From Vreelandella neptunia (GTDB lineage: Bacteria; Pseudomonadota; Gammaproteobacteria; Pseudomonadales; Halomonadaceae), in the NCBI RefSeq assembly GCF_000712975.1, contig NZ_JHQL01000003.1, positions 62,001 through 126,000 on the forward strand: DNA of 64,000 nt, given 5' to 3'. The notes beneath the pieces are model-generated. The model did no database searches. It was not told where the DNA came from and saw nothing but the letters and a program-made list of their open reading frames with translations. A program made the translations under genes and the position numbers. Positions 34,915 through 44,627 of the stretch are shown piece after piece (position 1 is the stretch's first letter; each line of letters begins with the position of its first letter).

Positions 34915-36195
34915 ATGCAATTCGACACTATCTCTATGATTGGTTTGGGCTATATTGGCTTGCCTACCGCTGCGGTTTTCGCTTCACGTAAGAAAAAAGT
35001 AATTGGTGTGGATGTTAACCAACATGCCGTCGACACCATCAATAACGGCGACATCCATATTGTAGAACCAGAGCTAGACATGGTCGTGCATGCGGCTGTT
35101 ACCGGAGGTTACCTGCGTGCAACCACCACGCCTGAACCAGCGGATGCCTTTATGGTGGCAGTACCAACACCGTTCCACACCGATGAAAACGGCCAAAATC
35201 ACAAAGCGGATCTCAGCTATATAGAAGCGGCTGCGAAATCCATTGCCCCGGTACTGAAAGCGGGTAACTTGGTGGTGCTGGAATCGACCAGTCCTATCGG
35301 CGCAACAGAACAAATGGCCGTGTGGCTAGCCGAAGCGCGGCCCGATCTCACTTTCCCGCAAACCCACGGTGAAGCATCGGATATTCGTATTGCCCACTGC
35401 CCAGAGCGTGTGTTGCCTGGCCATGTGATTCGTGAATTGGTAGAAAACGACCGGGTGATTGGCGGGATGACGCCGAAGTGTGCCGAAGCGGCCTGTGCGC
35501 TTTACCAAATTGTAGTGGAAGGGGAGTGTGTTGCCACTACCGCCCGCACGGCAGAAATGGCCAAGCTCACTGAAAACAGCTTCCGCGATGTCAATATCGC
35601 CTTTGCCAATGAGCTTTCCACCATCTGTCATGAGCTAGATATTAACGTGTGGGAACTGATTGCCCTAGCTAACCGCCACCCGCGTGTCAATATTTTGACC
35701 CCTGGCGCTGGCGTAGGCGGCCACTGCATTGCGGTAGACCCCTGGTTTATTGTGGATGCCTGCCCAGAGCAAGCCAAAATTGTGCGTGCCGCCCGTGAAG
35801 TTAACGATGCCAAGCCCCTCTGGGTATTAGGCCGGGTAAAAGAGGCATTAGAGGTCTACCATCAGCAACACCCTGATGCCAAACGCAGTGATTTAACCGT
35901 GGCCTGTCTTGGTGTTGCCTTCAAGCCCGATATTGATGACCTGCGCGAGAGCCCCGCATTAGGCATTGCAGAGCAAGTTGCAACGCTTGGCTGCCATTTG
36001 CAAGTGGTAGAGCCCAATATTCAAACACTGCCAAAAACGCTTCAACAGCCTAACGTAACGCTTGTAACGTTAGAAGAAGCCCTTACCCAAGCAGATGTAG
36101 TGTGTGTCTTAGTGAACCATAAACCGTTTATCCAAAACGTTGAGAAAGTACGCGAAAAAGCCAGCGTTATCGATGCTGTCGGCCTGCTAGGTTAA
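34915..36195 (+). CDS. wecC: UDP-N-acetyl-D-mannosaminuronic acid dehydrogenase
   Basis: Oxidises UDP-ManNAc twice with NAD to UDP-ManNAcA. MIGLGYIGLPTAAVFASR is the Rossmann motif and VAVPTPFH is typical. The catalytic cysteine is in GAGVGGHCIAVDPWF (about residue 268). AFKPDIDDLRESPALGI marks the C-terminal domain. The 426-residue length matches WecC. AAGGAATGAA precedes the ATG. The pairing with wecB is the standard one, so an acidic aminosugar is expected in the polysaccharide. Confidence 0.95.
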   Translation: MQFDTISMIGLGYIGLPTAAVFASRKKKVIGVDVNQHAVDTINNGDIHIVEPELDMVVHAAVTGGYLRATTTPEPADAFMVAVPTPFHTDENGQNHKADLSYIEAAAKSIAPVLKAGNLVVLESTSPIGATEQMAVWLAEARPDLTFPQTHGEASDIRIAHCPERVLPGHVIRELVENDRVIGGMTPKCAEAACALYQIVVEGECVATTARTAEMAKLTENSFRDVNIAFANELSTICHELDINVWELIALANRHPRVNILTPGAGVGGHCIAVDPWFIVDACPEQAKIVRAAREVNDAKPLWVLGRVKEALEVYHQQHPDAKRSDLTVACLGVAFKPDIDDLRESPALGIAEQVATLGCHLQVVEPNIQTLPKTLQQPNVTLVTLEEALTQADVVCVLVNHKPFIQNVEKVREKASVIDAVGLLG

Positions 36196-36206
36196 GCGTT
36201 TTGCGC

Positions 36207-36248
36207 GCGAGGGTCGAGTCAAACCCCTCGCTAGCCCGAAGGGCGTTT
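36207..36248 (+). terminator. Tandem hairpins after wecC, possible terminator
   Basis: GCGAGGG/CCCCTCGC forms a stem with a ten-base loop, and directly after it GCCCGAAGGGC forms a second, tight stem followed by GTTTATT. The T-run is poor, so this may be an attenuator or just stable RNA structure. Confidence 0.4.
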
Positions 36249-36283
36249 ATTCCTCATCATTCACTATTCACCAACGGACACCC

Positions 36284-39200
36284 ATGGACGAGCTGCTCTC
36301 ATACGCTTCTACATTAGCGGAAAAACCAGCGTACCCGATTAATGCGCCTATACAGGGAAGAATTGCCTACGTAGTTAGCCACGGCCAAACCTACGCCAGC
36401 AATGGGTATGCGATTAGAACTCAAGGAATAGCCCAAGCACTTAACCAGCATGGGTTTGAAACGCTATGTTTTGTGCGCCCTGGCAGGCCATGGGAGTTAC
36501 ATGCCAAGAATAAGGTGGCGCCAGAATCCACCATTGAAGGCGTACGTTATATTCATACCCGCTGGCAAAACGATAAAGCACCAGTAGGTAATAAAGAGCG
36601 CCTAGAAGCGAACGTAAAAAAGTACGTTGAACTCTTTAAAGTATACCGCCCAAGCGCGGTACTAGCGGCTTCTAACCATGCGGTAGGGCTACCCGCTTGG
36701 ATTGCTGCGAAGCACTTGGGGCTACCCTTTTACAATGAAGTGCGTGGCTTCTGGGAGCTTTCACGGGCGGCCCGCGAAGCGGAGTATAAAAATACCGCTG
36801 CCTTTAAGCTAGAAGCTGAACGGGATGCGTTCGTTGCTAAACGGGCGCAAACCGTATTCACGCTTAGCAAGCCCATGAAAGATGAGCTAGTGAAGCGCGG
36901 TGTTAAAGCGAGCAACATCGCTCTAGTGCCTAATGGCGTCAGCCAACTGCCGAATATTAAGCCAGTAAACCCAGCACTTAAGAAAAAACTGGGAATTACA
37001 GATGACGAAAAAGTCATCGGCTATATTGGCAGCTTTAGCGCCTATGAAGGGTTAGAGGTGCTACTCGATGCCTGTACCCAGCTAGTCGCAGCAGGAGAAA
37101 AACTAAAACTACTGTTAGTAGGTGATGATCAGCCTATTACTACCGCAGTAAGCGACAGTAATGAACAAGATAGTAATGAACAAGTAGGAAAAGCAGAACA
37201 AACGCGATGGCTAATTCAAGTAGGTCGCGTACCCCACGATCAAGTGGCAGAATATTACGCCCTGATTGATAGCGTAGTAATACCCCGTAAGCCCCTAGCG
37301 GTATGCAAGCTTGTGCCGCCTATGAAGGCCGCCGAGGCCCTGGCCCATGGTAAGCGTCTAGTGGTATCTGACGTGGCACCGTTGGCCGAGTATGCTGATA
37401 AATACGAAGGCGTAGTGAGCTTTGAGGCTGGGAGTGCCGCAAGCTTGGCCACAGCCCTTCAGGGGTCACTGAAGCAGCCGGCGCCGAAACCGAGTACCGA
37501 GCTGCTGTTTTCCGCGTATACCGAGCCTATGGTGCGGACGCTGAAGGGAGAGGGGAGTGCCCAGGTACAGAAGGTGGCGGTTGAAGCGCAAGCCAAGCCG
37601 ACCGAGCCGACCAAGCCGCAAGCGGAAACACAAGCCCCGACCAAGGCCGCTACTGCCACGCCCGTGAAGAAGGCGGCCGTGGAGCCGAAAGCCAAAGCCC
37701 AGACCAAGCCCACCCATAAGCCAGCCATTAAGCTGACACGAGAGGTCACTTGGCAGCGGTTTGATCTAAATGGCGATAACGTCATTCGTATTCTGGGCAA
37801 TGTCAGCATCAAGAACGGCGGAGACAAGGCCGGTGTGCTGTTGGTGGAACTCTTCGATAAAGACGGCAAAAAGATCTCGCCGGATGAGATAGCGCTACCA
37901 CAGTCGGAGGTGTTTGGAGGGAGTTTCATGTACCTCCAACACACGGAAGGGAAAAAGGCCCAAATCGCCTATTTGGAAGCATCAAGTGCTGTGAGCTACG
38001 TAAGGCTTGGGGCGGTACTGTTCCACTGTAAAGGAAATACTAAAGTTGAGGTTTCTGACCTAGAGGTTAAGGCAATTAAGTTTAGCCCTTCCTCTGAAAA
38101 AAAGCTTGTTAGTGATCTGAAGAAGCCATCTGATTTCAAAGTGGCAATCATCGCGGACGAGTTTACTTACAACAGCTTTTGTCAAGAATTTGAGGCGCTA
38201 CCAATAGAGCCAGGTAACTGGTTAGATGTTTTTCAGGATAAGAACCCCGATGTATTCTTTTGTGAGTCAGCGTGGTCTGGTGTCGACTCAGCAAGGCGGC
38301 CATGGAAAGGAAGAGTTTATACGAGCGAAAACTTTAGAAACGAAAATCGGAAAGATCTTTTTGAAATTCTTGATTACTGTAAGAAAGCAGGCATTCCAAC
38401 TGTTTTCTGGAATAAAGAAGACCCGACACACCATCATGACCTTGTTCATAATTTTGTGGATACGGCAAAGAACTTTGACTACGTGTTTACAACAGCAGGC
38501 GAGTGCGTCGAGAGCTACAAAAGAGTGCATGGGATAAAGAATGTTTTTGCACTACCTTTTGCAACAAATCCGCGGCTTTTTAACCCAGTAGAAGAGGGTG
38601 TTCGTAGTGACCACGCTGTGTTCGCGGGCAGTTGGTATGCTAATCATGAGAATAGAAGCAAGGTCATGGAGTCGATTTTAGACGGATTGGTAGAGGGTGG
38701 ATTTAAACTAGACCTCTATGATCGTTTTTATGATGACGACGATCCGCTTCATAGCTGGCCAGAAAAGTACAAGAAATTCTTGAACCCGTCTAAGCCTCAT
38801 CATGAAATGCCTGGTGTGTATAAGTCCAGCAAATTCGGGCTGAATTTCAATACCGTAACTAAATCTCCTACGATGTTTGCTAGGCGGGTCTTTGAGCTTA
38901 TGTCGAGTAATACATTGGTCGTTTCAAATTACTCTAAGGGTGTGGATGAGATGTTTGGGGACTTGGTTGTGTTCCCGGATCGCGACCCGAAACGCATCAA
39001 ATCCCTTACCTCTAATGAGGTGGACAGCTTACGCCACAAGGCGCTGCATGAAGTGCTGGAAAAGCATACCTACAAACAGCGCTGGCGCAGTATTTTGAAG
39101 ACTATTGGGCTGCCATTCGTAGAAAGTGATACAGCCCTGACTTTTATCTATATTGTCAAGAAAAGAGAAGAAGCGTTAGCAGCCATTTCATGGTATCAGC

Positions 39201-39610
39201 AGTATGGCATGCAGTTTTCAGGGTCGAGATTGCTACTGGTGGCCGATATAAGCATGGAGCCTCTGGACGTCGCTAAGTTATACCAAGAGTTTAATCGTTA
39301 TGGTGTTTCCGTGACCTCGGCGCTGCATGCTGAGAGATACGCAATGGTCGATCGTTATCGCCCAGTGGAGACTTCGCACTTTGTGGCGCTGCGCCCTGGC
39401 ATGAACGCTGATGCTGAGCGGATCAAGGAGGGGGCACTTCACCTGCAGTACATGACAGAACACTTGGTGGCGCTAAAGCAGCGGTCTGGTCAGCGGTATA
39501 TTAAGGAACCAGCTGGTGCCGATGCCGTCGTGATGGGTAGTGCTAGTCAGTTTACTGACTGGTTGAAGCACCAAGCTCAAAAGCAATCTTTTACCGCATA
39601 TTGGGTGTGA
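36284..39610 (+). CDS. Two-domain glycosyltransferase: GT4 plus CgeB-like GT-B
   Basis: 1108 residues. The first enzyme (about 1-410) is GT4-like: RIAYVVSHGQTYASNGYAIRT at the start, a nucleotide-sugar region with IGYIGSFSAYEGLEVLLDA (about 246), and GRVPHDQVAEYYALIDSVV. A low-complexity linker follows (about 425-485; Ala, Pro, Lys and Thr), then a possible beta-sandwich (about 485-600) containing LTREVTWQRFDLNGDNVI. The second enzyme (about 610-940) is like CgeB/glyco_trans_1_2, with FEILDYCKKAGIPTVFWNKE, FDYVFTTAGECVESY and FGLNFNTVTKSPTMFARRVF, followed by a C-terminal region of unknown fold. The linker DNA (37.5-37.75 kb) is much richer in GC than the rest, a sign of patchwork origin. Confidence 0.8.
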   Translation: MDELLSYASTLAEKPAYPINAPIQGRIAYVVSHGQTYASNGYAIRTQGIAQALNQHGFETLCFVRPGRPWELHAKNKVAPESTIEGVRYIHTRWQNDKAPVGNKERLEANVKKYVELFKVYRPSAVLAASNHAVGLPAWIAAKHLGLPFYNEVRGFWELSRAAREAEYKNTAAFKLEAERDAFVAKRAQTVFTLSKPMKDELVKRGVKASNIALVPNGVSQLPNIKPVNPALKKKLGITDDEKVIGYIGSFSAYEGLEVLLDACTQLVAAGEKLKLLLVGDDQPITTAVSDSNEQDSNEQVGKAEQTRWLIQVGRVPHDQVAEYYALIDSVVIPRKPLAVCKLVPPMKAAEALAHGKRLVVSDVAPLAEYADKYEGVVSFEAGSAASLATALQGSLKQPAPKPSTELLFSAYTEPMVRTLKGEGSAQVQKVAVEAQAKPTEPTKPQAETQAPTKAATATPVKKAAVEPKAKAQTKPTHKPAIKLTREVTWQRFDLNGDNVIRILGNVSIKNGGDKAGVLLVELFDKDGKKISPDEIALPQSEVFGGSFMYLQHTEGKKAQIAYLEASSAVSYVRLGAVLFHCKGNTKVEVSDLEVKAIKFSPSSEKKLVSDLKKPSDFKVAIIADEFTYNSFCQEFEALPIEPGNWLDVFQDKNPDVFFCESAWSGVDSARRPWKGRVYTSENFRNENRKDLFEILDYCKKAGIPTVFWNKEDPTHHHDLVHNFVDTAKNFDYVFTTAGECVESYKRVHGIKNVFALPFATNPRLFNPVEEGVRSDHAVFAGSWYANHENRSKVMESILDGLVEGGFKLDLYDRFYDDDDPLHSWPEKYKKFLNPSKPHHEMPGVYKSSKFGLNFNTVTKSPTMFARRVFELMSSNTLVVSNYSKGVDEMFGDLVVFPDRDPKRIKSLTSNEVDSLRHKALHEVLEKHTYKQRWRSILKTIGLPFVESDTALTFIYIVKKREEALAAISWYQQYGMQFSGSRLLLVADISMEPLDVAKLYQEFNRYGVSVTSALHAERYAMVDRYRPVETSHFVALRPGMNADAERIKEGALHLQYMTEHLVALKQRSGQRYIKEPAGADAVVMGSASQFTDWLKHQAQKQSFTAYWV

Positions 39611-39614
39611 TGTC

Positions 39615-41585
39615 ATGCTTGTATCATTCGTAATTCCTTGCTTTAACGCCATTGATAAGATTGGTCGCTGCATGGCGTCACTTGAGAGGCTACACTTTGA
39701 TCCCGCGCTATATGAGGCGCTTTTTGTCGATGACTGCTCAACGGATGGGACGGATGAGCTGATTAAAAAGACATGTACTCAGGTTGAAAACTGGCGTTTT
39801 ATTCAGCTGGAGAGGAATAGCGGATCGCCTTCGAGGCCGCGTAATAAGGGTATTGAGGAAGCTCGTGGTAAATATATTTATTTCTTGGACTGCGACGACG
39901 AAATCCTGCCGGATGCTCTCAATGAGCTGACCCGGCTAGCAGAAGAAACCGATGCCTGCTTAATACGGTCGGAACTATTAGCAGAGAATGGTAAGCAGCG
40001 CAAACGCATGAACCAAATGGATTCATGGCACAGTGCCCTCACGAAAAAAGAAAAAATTGAACTCATTATCAAGAAACAAAGTACTGTCGTAACAAGCTTT
40101 GTTAAAGCTGATTTATTAAGAAAGCATAGTATCCGCTGGCCTGAACATTTACGCATGGGGGAGGATACTGTATTCCTTGCAACAATGCTCGCGCACGCGG
40201 AAGTGGTTGAGTACCTCGCATCTCCAACCTTTATATATTTTAAAATACCTTCTATGACACCCGCTAGTACTCAAAGGTACGGGCGGCGTGAGCTATCGGA
40301 CCACCTTGAGGTTTGGTCTTCAACACAGCAGTTGCTTGAACCATTAGGCATCAACTATATCCAGGTTCGCCTTAACGTTGGGTTGAGGGTGTCTATCGAA
40401 TCTCTAATTTTTAAGAATAGAGGTGATGTGAATGTAGAGACGTTTGATAAGTTTTCACGTTTTGTAAGAACCCACTGGGCTATACTTAAAAAATTCAAAT
40501 ACTCTAGGCGGATAAATGAAGTTTTGCTGTCTATTCAGTCCGGGGAGTATGCTGCTTTCTTAAAGCTGACCAAGCCAAGGTTGCTTATTGCAGGGCATGA
40601 TCTCAAGTTCATTGAAGATGCTACTCCTGAGTTAAGTGAGTACTTCGATATCAGGTTTGACAAATGGCAAGGTCATGCCATTCATGACGAAGTGCAAAGT
40701 CGTGAATGCCTGGAATGGGCTGAGTATATTTGGTGTGAGTGGCTATTAGGTAATGCAGAGTGGTATGCGAAGCATAAGAAGCCACGTCAACGCCTAGTCG
40801 TAAGAATGCACCGTATGGAGCTGGCCCGAGATCATGGCTCTAATATGGACCTTGATAAGGTGGACGCTGTTGTTGCCGTGTCAACCTACTTCTTTGAGCG
40901 GCTGCTAGAGAAGTATCCCAATATTCCTCGTCATAAAGCACGCTTAATGCATAACTATGTGCGGGTAGACGACTATGATACTACTTGGCACCCTGACCGG
41001 CTTTTCACGCTAGGTATTATTGGTGTTTTGCCTTCACGAAAGGGTTACAAAAAAGCGCTAGAAATTCTCAAAGAGCTCAAAAAGCACGACGTACGCTTTA
41101 ATTTAAAAGTGTTCGGCAAGCGAGCTGAGGATTTGGCTTGGGTTGCAAAGAATCCAACGGAGATGGCTTACTTTTCTGACTGCCAGACCTACATCGAAGA
41201 AAACGGATTGCAAGACTCTGTAGATTTTGTAGGTCATGTAGACATAAAGAAAGAGTTGGCAAGACAGAAAGTAGGCTACGTGCTATCGGTCAGCGACCCC
41301 GATCTGGATTTTCCTGGCCCAGAAAGCTTTCATCTTGCTATAGCTGATGGTTTTGCAGGAGGAGGAGTTTCCTTAGTCCAGCACTGGCCGGGTGCTGAGT
41401 ATATTTGGCCTGAAAATTCTCTAGGGAAAAATCAGGACGCGGTTGTTGATGAAGTTATTAAGTTTGCGAATGAGGAGCCAAGTTTTCAAACAGCCTCTCA
41501 GCTAGGCATGAGTTTTCTGAGAGAAAATTACAATGTGTCAAAATTTTCCGTCGAGTTTAATTGTCTTTTTCTAGAGCTAATTTAA
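39615..41585 (+). CDS. Two-domain glycosyltransferase: GT2 plus GT-B
   Basis: 656 residues. Residues 1 to about 230 form a GT2 GT-A domain: LVSFVIPCFNAIDKIGRCMAS, FVDDCSTDGTDELI and YFLDCDDEILPDAL, the last being the DxD-like metal site. From about 315 onward a GT-B domain begins with PRLLIAGHDLKFIED, continues through YIWCEWLLGNAEWYAKH, RLMHNYVRVDDY and LGIIGVLPSRKGYKKALEIL, and ends in a donor-site region with PGPESFHLAIADGFAGGG. Two transfer steps on one chain would suit an alternating disaccharide repeat; that is inference. It starts five bases after the preceding gene's stop. Confidence 0.8.
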   Translation: MLVSFVIPCFNAIDKIGRCMASLERLHFDPALYEALFVDDCSTDGTDELIKKTCTQVENWRFIQLERNSGSPSRPRNKGIEEARGKYIYFLDCDDEILPDALNELTRLAEETDACLIRSELLAENGKQRKRMNQMDSWHSALTKKEKIELIIKKQSTVVTSFVKADLLRKHSIRWPEHLRMGEDTVFLATMLAHAEVVEYLASPTFIYFKIPSMTPASTQRYGRRELSDHLEVWSSTQQLLEPLGINYIQVRLNVGLRVSIESLIFKNRGDVNVETFDKFSRFVRTHWAILKKFKYSRRINEVLLSIQSGEYAAFLKLTKPRLLIAGHDLKFIEDATPELSEYFDIRFDKWQGHAIHDEVQSRECLEWAEYIWCEWLLGNAEWYAKHKKPRQRLVVRMHRMELARDHGSNMDLDKVDAVVAVSTYFFERLLEKYPNIPRHKARLMHNYVRVDDYDTTWHPDRLFTLGIIGVLPSRKGYKKALEILKELKKHDVRFNLKVFGKRAEDLAWVAKNPTEMAYFSDCQTYIEENGLQDSVDFVGHVDIKKELARQKVGYVLSVSDPDLDFPGPESFHLAIADGFAGGGVSLVQHWPGAEYIWPENSLGKNQDAVVDEVIKFANEEPSFQTASQLGMSFLRENYNVSKFSVEFNCLFLELI

Positions 41586-41586
41586 C

Positions 41587-42966
41587 ATGGAGAGTATGGC
41601 TTTGAATAATACCAATGTTCTAGAAATTCTGCGGGTTAATTGTGATTTAAGAGAAAGGGCTAAAAAAATTCAACTTGATGAAGGTTATGGCTCTGTTTCT
41701 AGCTGGCATGCAAAAAATATATATCACTATCTTAACTCAGAAAAAGGTACGAGTCATATTCTAGAAGTGGTGAAAGGGAATGTTTCTCCTAATGGCTTCT
41801 TCATTCAATCTGGATCTGAAGTTTTTTATTTCTCAGGAACTTTTTTGAGAAGTAGGTTGGTTTTCTTGAGGTTTATCTCGACCTCTGGATTTGAATTGTT
41901 TCTGGTTCAGTTTTTAAACGGGTTGGTGGGAAGTTTCTCTTTTTCCGATTCAAAAGCTTGTCTTTTCAAACGAGGAGATGGCTACAAAGCTTGGGTTTCT
42001 GCATTTTTAGAAGTGGCATATAGAGACTTAGATGGATTTAAAAAATATTTAGAAAGTGAAAAGGTTTTTTATGGGTTGCTCTTGAATACAGAGGTTAGGC
42101 CTTCCCACTTTTTTTATGAAATGCTTTGTCCCATTGTCAACAAAGGTGTGTGTGACATTGTTACATCTCCTTCTCGTCATGTATATTGGAAAAAAACTGA
42201 TTTTATTGATACTTCAAAGATTTTGGGTGGTGGTTCTGAAATGCTGGTTGTGGACTGGGGAGAGTTTTCAGCTGAGTGTATTCATGAAAACAGGGTGGTG
42301 TTTCAGCCTGGCTTCTGGGTTTGGGGGGCGTATAATAAAAAAAGTAATTTTATAGATAAGGCTTTACGAGATGCAGCGTATCCCTTGTCGTTTTATAGTG
42401 ATGAGGGTAGGCCAGTTATTTGGTTGAGTGTATTATCTGAAGAGAAAGCATGGGTTGAGCAAAATGATACGTATTCTAAAATAATATCTGATGTATTAGA
42501 GATGGGTTACGAGCCGGTGGTAATCTTCGATGGAATAACAAGAACTTGTTCTGAAAGCTATCTTCCCTACTCAAAGAAAAGGAAGGATGTTGAGGATATA
42601 CAGAGAAAGGTCGGCCAATATTTTGAGTTTATAGATATACATGGATTTACAGCTGAAGAAAAAATTTCCTTTGCGATGCTTTCAGATATATTTATTGCTT
42701 CTATGGGAACTGACTCGATGTACCCTTCGAGAATAGCAGGTAAGCCAGGTGTGGTTCACTGTTCACCTGATATTTCCATGTTTGGTAAGCATGTGTATTC
42801 AGAAGGCACTTATAAAACAAATCCTGCTTCTAGTAATTACCTTGATGGCCAAGATGATCTGAGGCCTGATAAAAGGTCGTACTCTATTAAGGAAGGTGTG
42901 GTGGAGGGTTTATTTTGGTCTTGCTGGGAAAAAGTTAAAACTAAAAGAGAGGTTAATGATGGTTAA
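41587..42966 (+). CDS. Unknown protein, GT-B-like; homologue of the C-terminal part of the 826-residue fusion
   Basis: 459 residues, no family recognised. Two regions align by eye with the protein encoded at 56941-59421: LLLNTEVRPSHFFYE (about 163) with FLFGSHMRPYHQVYD, and the C-terminal third (about 275-430). The C-terminal third includes RPVIWLSVLSEE, VVIFDGITR, and TDSMYPSRIAGKPGVVHCSPD, matching KVVIWLGTCF, LFVVDGVTA and TDSMWCSAFFRKPGVVHYSP. The alternating strand/helix layout with a Gly-Lys-Pro-Gly-Val-Val-His loop suggests a GT-B nucleotide-sugar site. It overlaps the aldolase gene by eight bases. AT-rich (about 37-40 % GC by eye). ATG 41596 is an alternative start. Confidence 0.65.
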   Translation: MESMALNNTNVLEILRVNCDLRERAKKIQLDEGYGSVSSWHAKNIYHYLNSEKGTSHILEVVKGNVSPNGFFIQSGSEVFYFSGTFLRSRLVFLRFISTSGFELFLVQFLNGLVGSFSFSDSKACLFKRGDGYKAWVSAFLEVAYRDLDGFKKYLESEKVFYGLLLNTEVRPSHFFYEMLCPIVNKGVCDIVTSPSRHVYWKKTDFIDTSKILGGGSEMLVVDWGEFSAECIHENRVVFQPGFWVWGAYNKKSNFIDKALRDAAYPLSFYSDEGRPVIWLSVLSEEKAWVEQNDTYSKIISDVLEMGYEPVVIFDGITRTCSESYLPYSKKRKDVEDIQRKVGQYFEFIDIHGFTAEEKISFAMLSDIFIASMGTDSMYPSRIAGKPGVVHCSPDISMFGKHVYSEGTYKTNPASSNYLDGQDDLRPDKRSYSIKEGVVEGLFWSCWEKVKTKREVNDG

Positions 42967-44566
42967 ACAATTTTTTTTAGATTGCACCCTACGCGACGGT
43001 GGCTACTACAATGCCTGGGACTTTTCTCCCGAGCTTATTCAACAATACCTCGATGCCATGCAGGCCGCTGGGGTGGATGTGGTGGAGCTAGGCTTCCGTA
43101 CCCTGAAGAACCAGGGCTTCCAGGGCCCCTGTGCCTTCACCACTGACGAGTTTATTCGCAGCTTAACCATTCCTGCGGGCTTGACCGTGGGTGTGATGGT
43201 CAACGGCAACGAGCTGGTCGGGGATGTGCCCCAGCAGGAGGCGCTGGAGCGGCTGTTCCCCAATGCGGCGGCGGACTCGCCCGTGGGCCTGGTGCGTATC
43301 GCTTGCCATGTGCATGAGTTTGAGAAGGCGCTGCCGGCGGTCACCTGGCTGAAGAAGCGTGGCTATCATGTAGGCTTCAACCTGATGCAGGTAGCGGATC
43401 GTTCTGAAGATGAAGTGAAGGTGCTCGCTCGTCTGGCCAAGGCCTACCCGATGGATGCGCTCTACTTCGCCGATAGCATGGGCAGCATGAGCCCGGATCA
43501 GGCAGCGCAGATCATCCACTGGTTCCGCAGCGAGTGGAAAGGCCCCATGGGCATCCACACCCACGACAACCTGGGCCTGGCGCTCTCCAACACCCTGCGG
43601 GCGCTGGATGAAGGCGTTACCTGGGTGGATTCCACCGTCACCGGCATGGGCCGCGGGCCGGGTAATGCCCGTACCGAGGAACTCGTCATCGAGGTCGCCG
43701 AGCGCCGCGGTAAGCCGGTCAATATGGTACCGCTAATGGTGCTGCTGCGTGAGCACTTCAAGCCCATGCAGGCTCACTACGGCTGGGGCACTAACCCCTA
43801 CTATTACCTGGCTGGCAAGTACGGTATCCACCCCACCTATATCCAGGAGATGCTCAGCGATCCCCGCTATAGCGAGGAAGACGTGCTGGCGGTGATTGAG
43901 CACCTGCGGGTGGAGGGCGGAAAGAAGTTCAGCCTCAACACCTTGGATGCGGCGCGCCACTTTTACCGCGGTGAGCCCAAGGGCCAGTGGTCACCCAAGG
44001 AGCGCTTTGCCGGGCGCGAGGTGCTGCTGCTGGGTACTGGGCCAGGTGTGGCCCGCCACCGCGGGGCCCTGGAGCGCTATATCCGCGACCATCAGCCGCT
44101 GGTCCTGGCCCTCAACACCCAGAGCGCCATTGATGCCGAGCTGATCGACCTGCGGGTGGCCTGTCACCCGGTGCGCCTGCTGGCAGACTGCGAGGCGCAT
44201 ACCCGGCTGCCCCAGCCGCTGATCACCCCGTACTCCATGCTGCCAGCAGATGTGCGCGACTCGCTTGGGGGCAAAGCGGTGCTGGATTTCGGCTTGAACG
44301 TGCAGACAGATACGTTCGAGTTTGCAAAGTCGCACTGTACAGCGCCGACCTCGCTGGTTGTGGCCTATGCCTTGGCAGTGGCGACTAGCGGCCAGGCGTC
44401 TCGCATCCGGATGGCCGGTTTTGACGGCTACGGAGCTGATGACCCGCGCAGCGGAGAAATACACCAGCTGTTGGAGCAGTACCAGGATGCCGACGGGGCG
44501 CTACCGGTCACGTCGATTACCCCCACCCGCTACGGGCTGCACAGCGAATCGGTCTACGCGCTCTGA
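42959..44566 (+). CDS. DRE-TIM (HMG-CoA lyase-like) aldolase fused to an MptE/Maf-like Rossmann domain, copy 1
   Basis: Residues 1 to about 300 are a DRE-TIM barrel: FLDCTLRDGGYYNAWDF carries the catalytic Arg-Asp, and GIHTHDNLGLALSNTLRAL has the HxH metal ligands (about residue 200). TGMGRGPGNARTEEL is the HMGL signature. These enzymes make or break C-C bonds next to a keto group; the closest simple model is 4-hydroxy-2-oxovalerate aldolase. Residues about 350-535 form a second, Rossmann-like domain (REVLLLGTGPGVARHRGALE, LALNTQSAIDAELIDLRVACHP, TSLVVAYALAVATSG, MAGFDGYG). It resembles PF01973/Maf proteins and, more distantly, GT42 sialyltransferases. Start: ATG 42959 with GAGG six bases upstream. 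Apart from its first 80-100 bases the DNA is very GC-rich. Confidence 0.8.
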   Translation: MVKQFFLDCTLRDGGYYNAWDFSPELIQQYLDAMQAAGVDVVELGFRTLKNQGFQGPCAFTTDEFIRSLTIPAGLTVGVMVNGNELVGDVPQQEALERLFPNAAADSPVGLVRIACHVHEFEKALPAVTWLKKRGYHVGFNLMQVADRSEDEVKVLARLAKAYPMDALYFADSMGSMSPDQAAQIIHWFRSEWKGPMGIHTHDNLGLALSNTLRALDEGVTWVDSTVTGMGRGPGNARTEELVIEVAERRGKPVNMVPLMVLLREHFKPMQAHYGWGTNPYYYLAGKYGIHPTYIQEMLSDPRYSEEDVLAVIEHLRVEGGKKFSLNTLDAARHFYRGEPKGQWSPKERFAGREVLLLGTGPGVARHRGALERYIRDHQPLVLALNTQSAIDAELIDLRVACHPVRLLADCEAHTRLPQPLITPYSMLPADVRDSLGGKAVLDFGLNVQTDTFEFAKSHCTAPTSLVVAYALAVATSGQASRIRMAGFDGYGADDPRSGEIHQLLEQYQDADGALPVTSITPTRYGLHSESVYAL

Positions 44567-44627
44567 AGCGCTCGCACGTTCATTGTCATTGAGCGTTTCC
44601 TTTCAACATGACGAACAAGAGGCCGCT

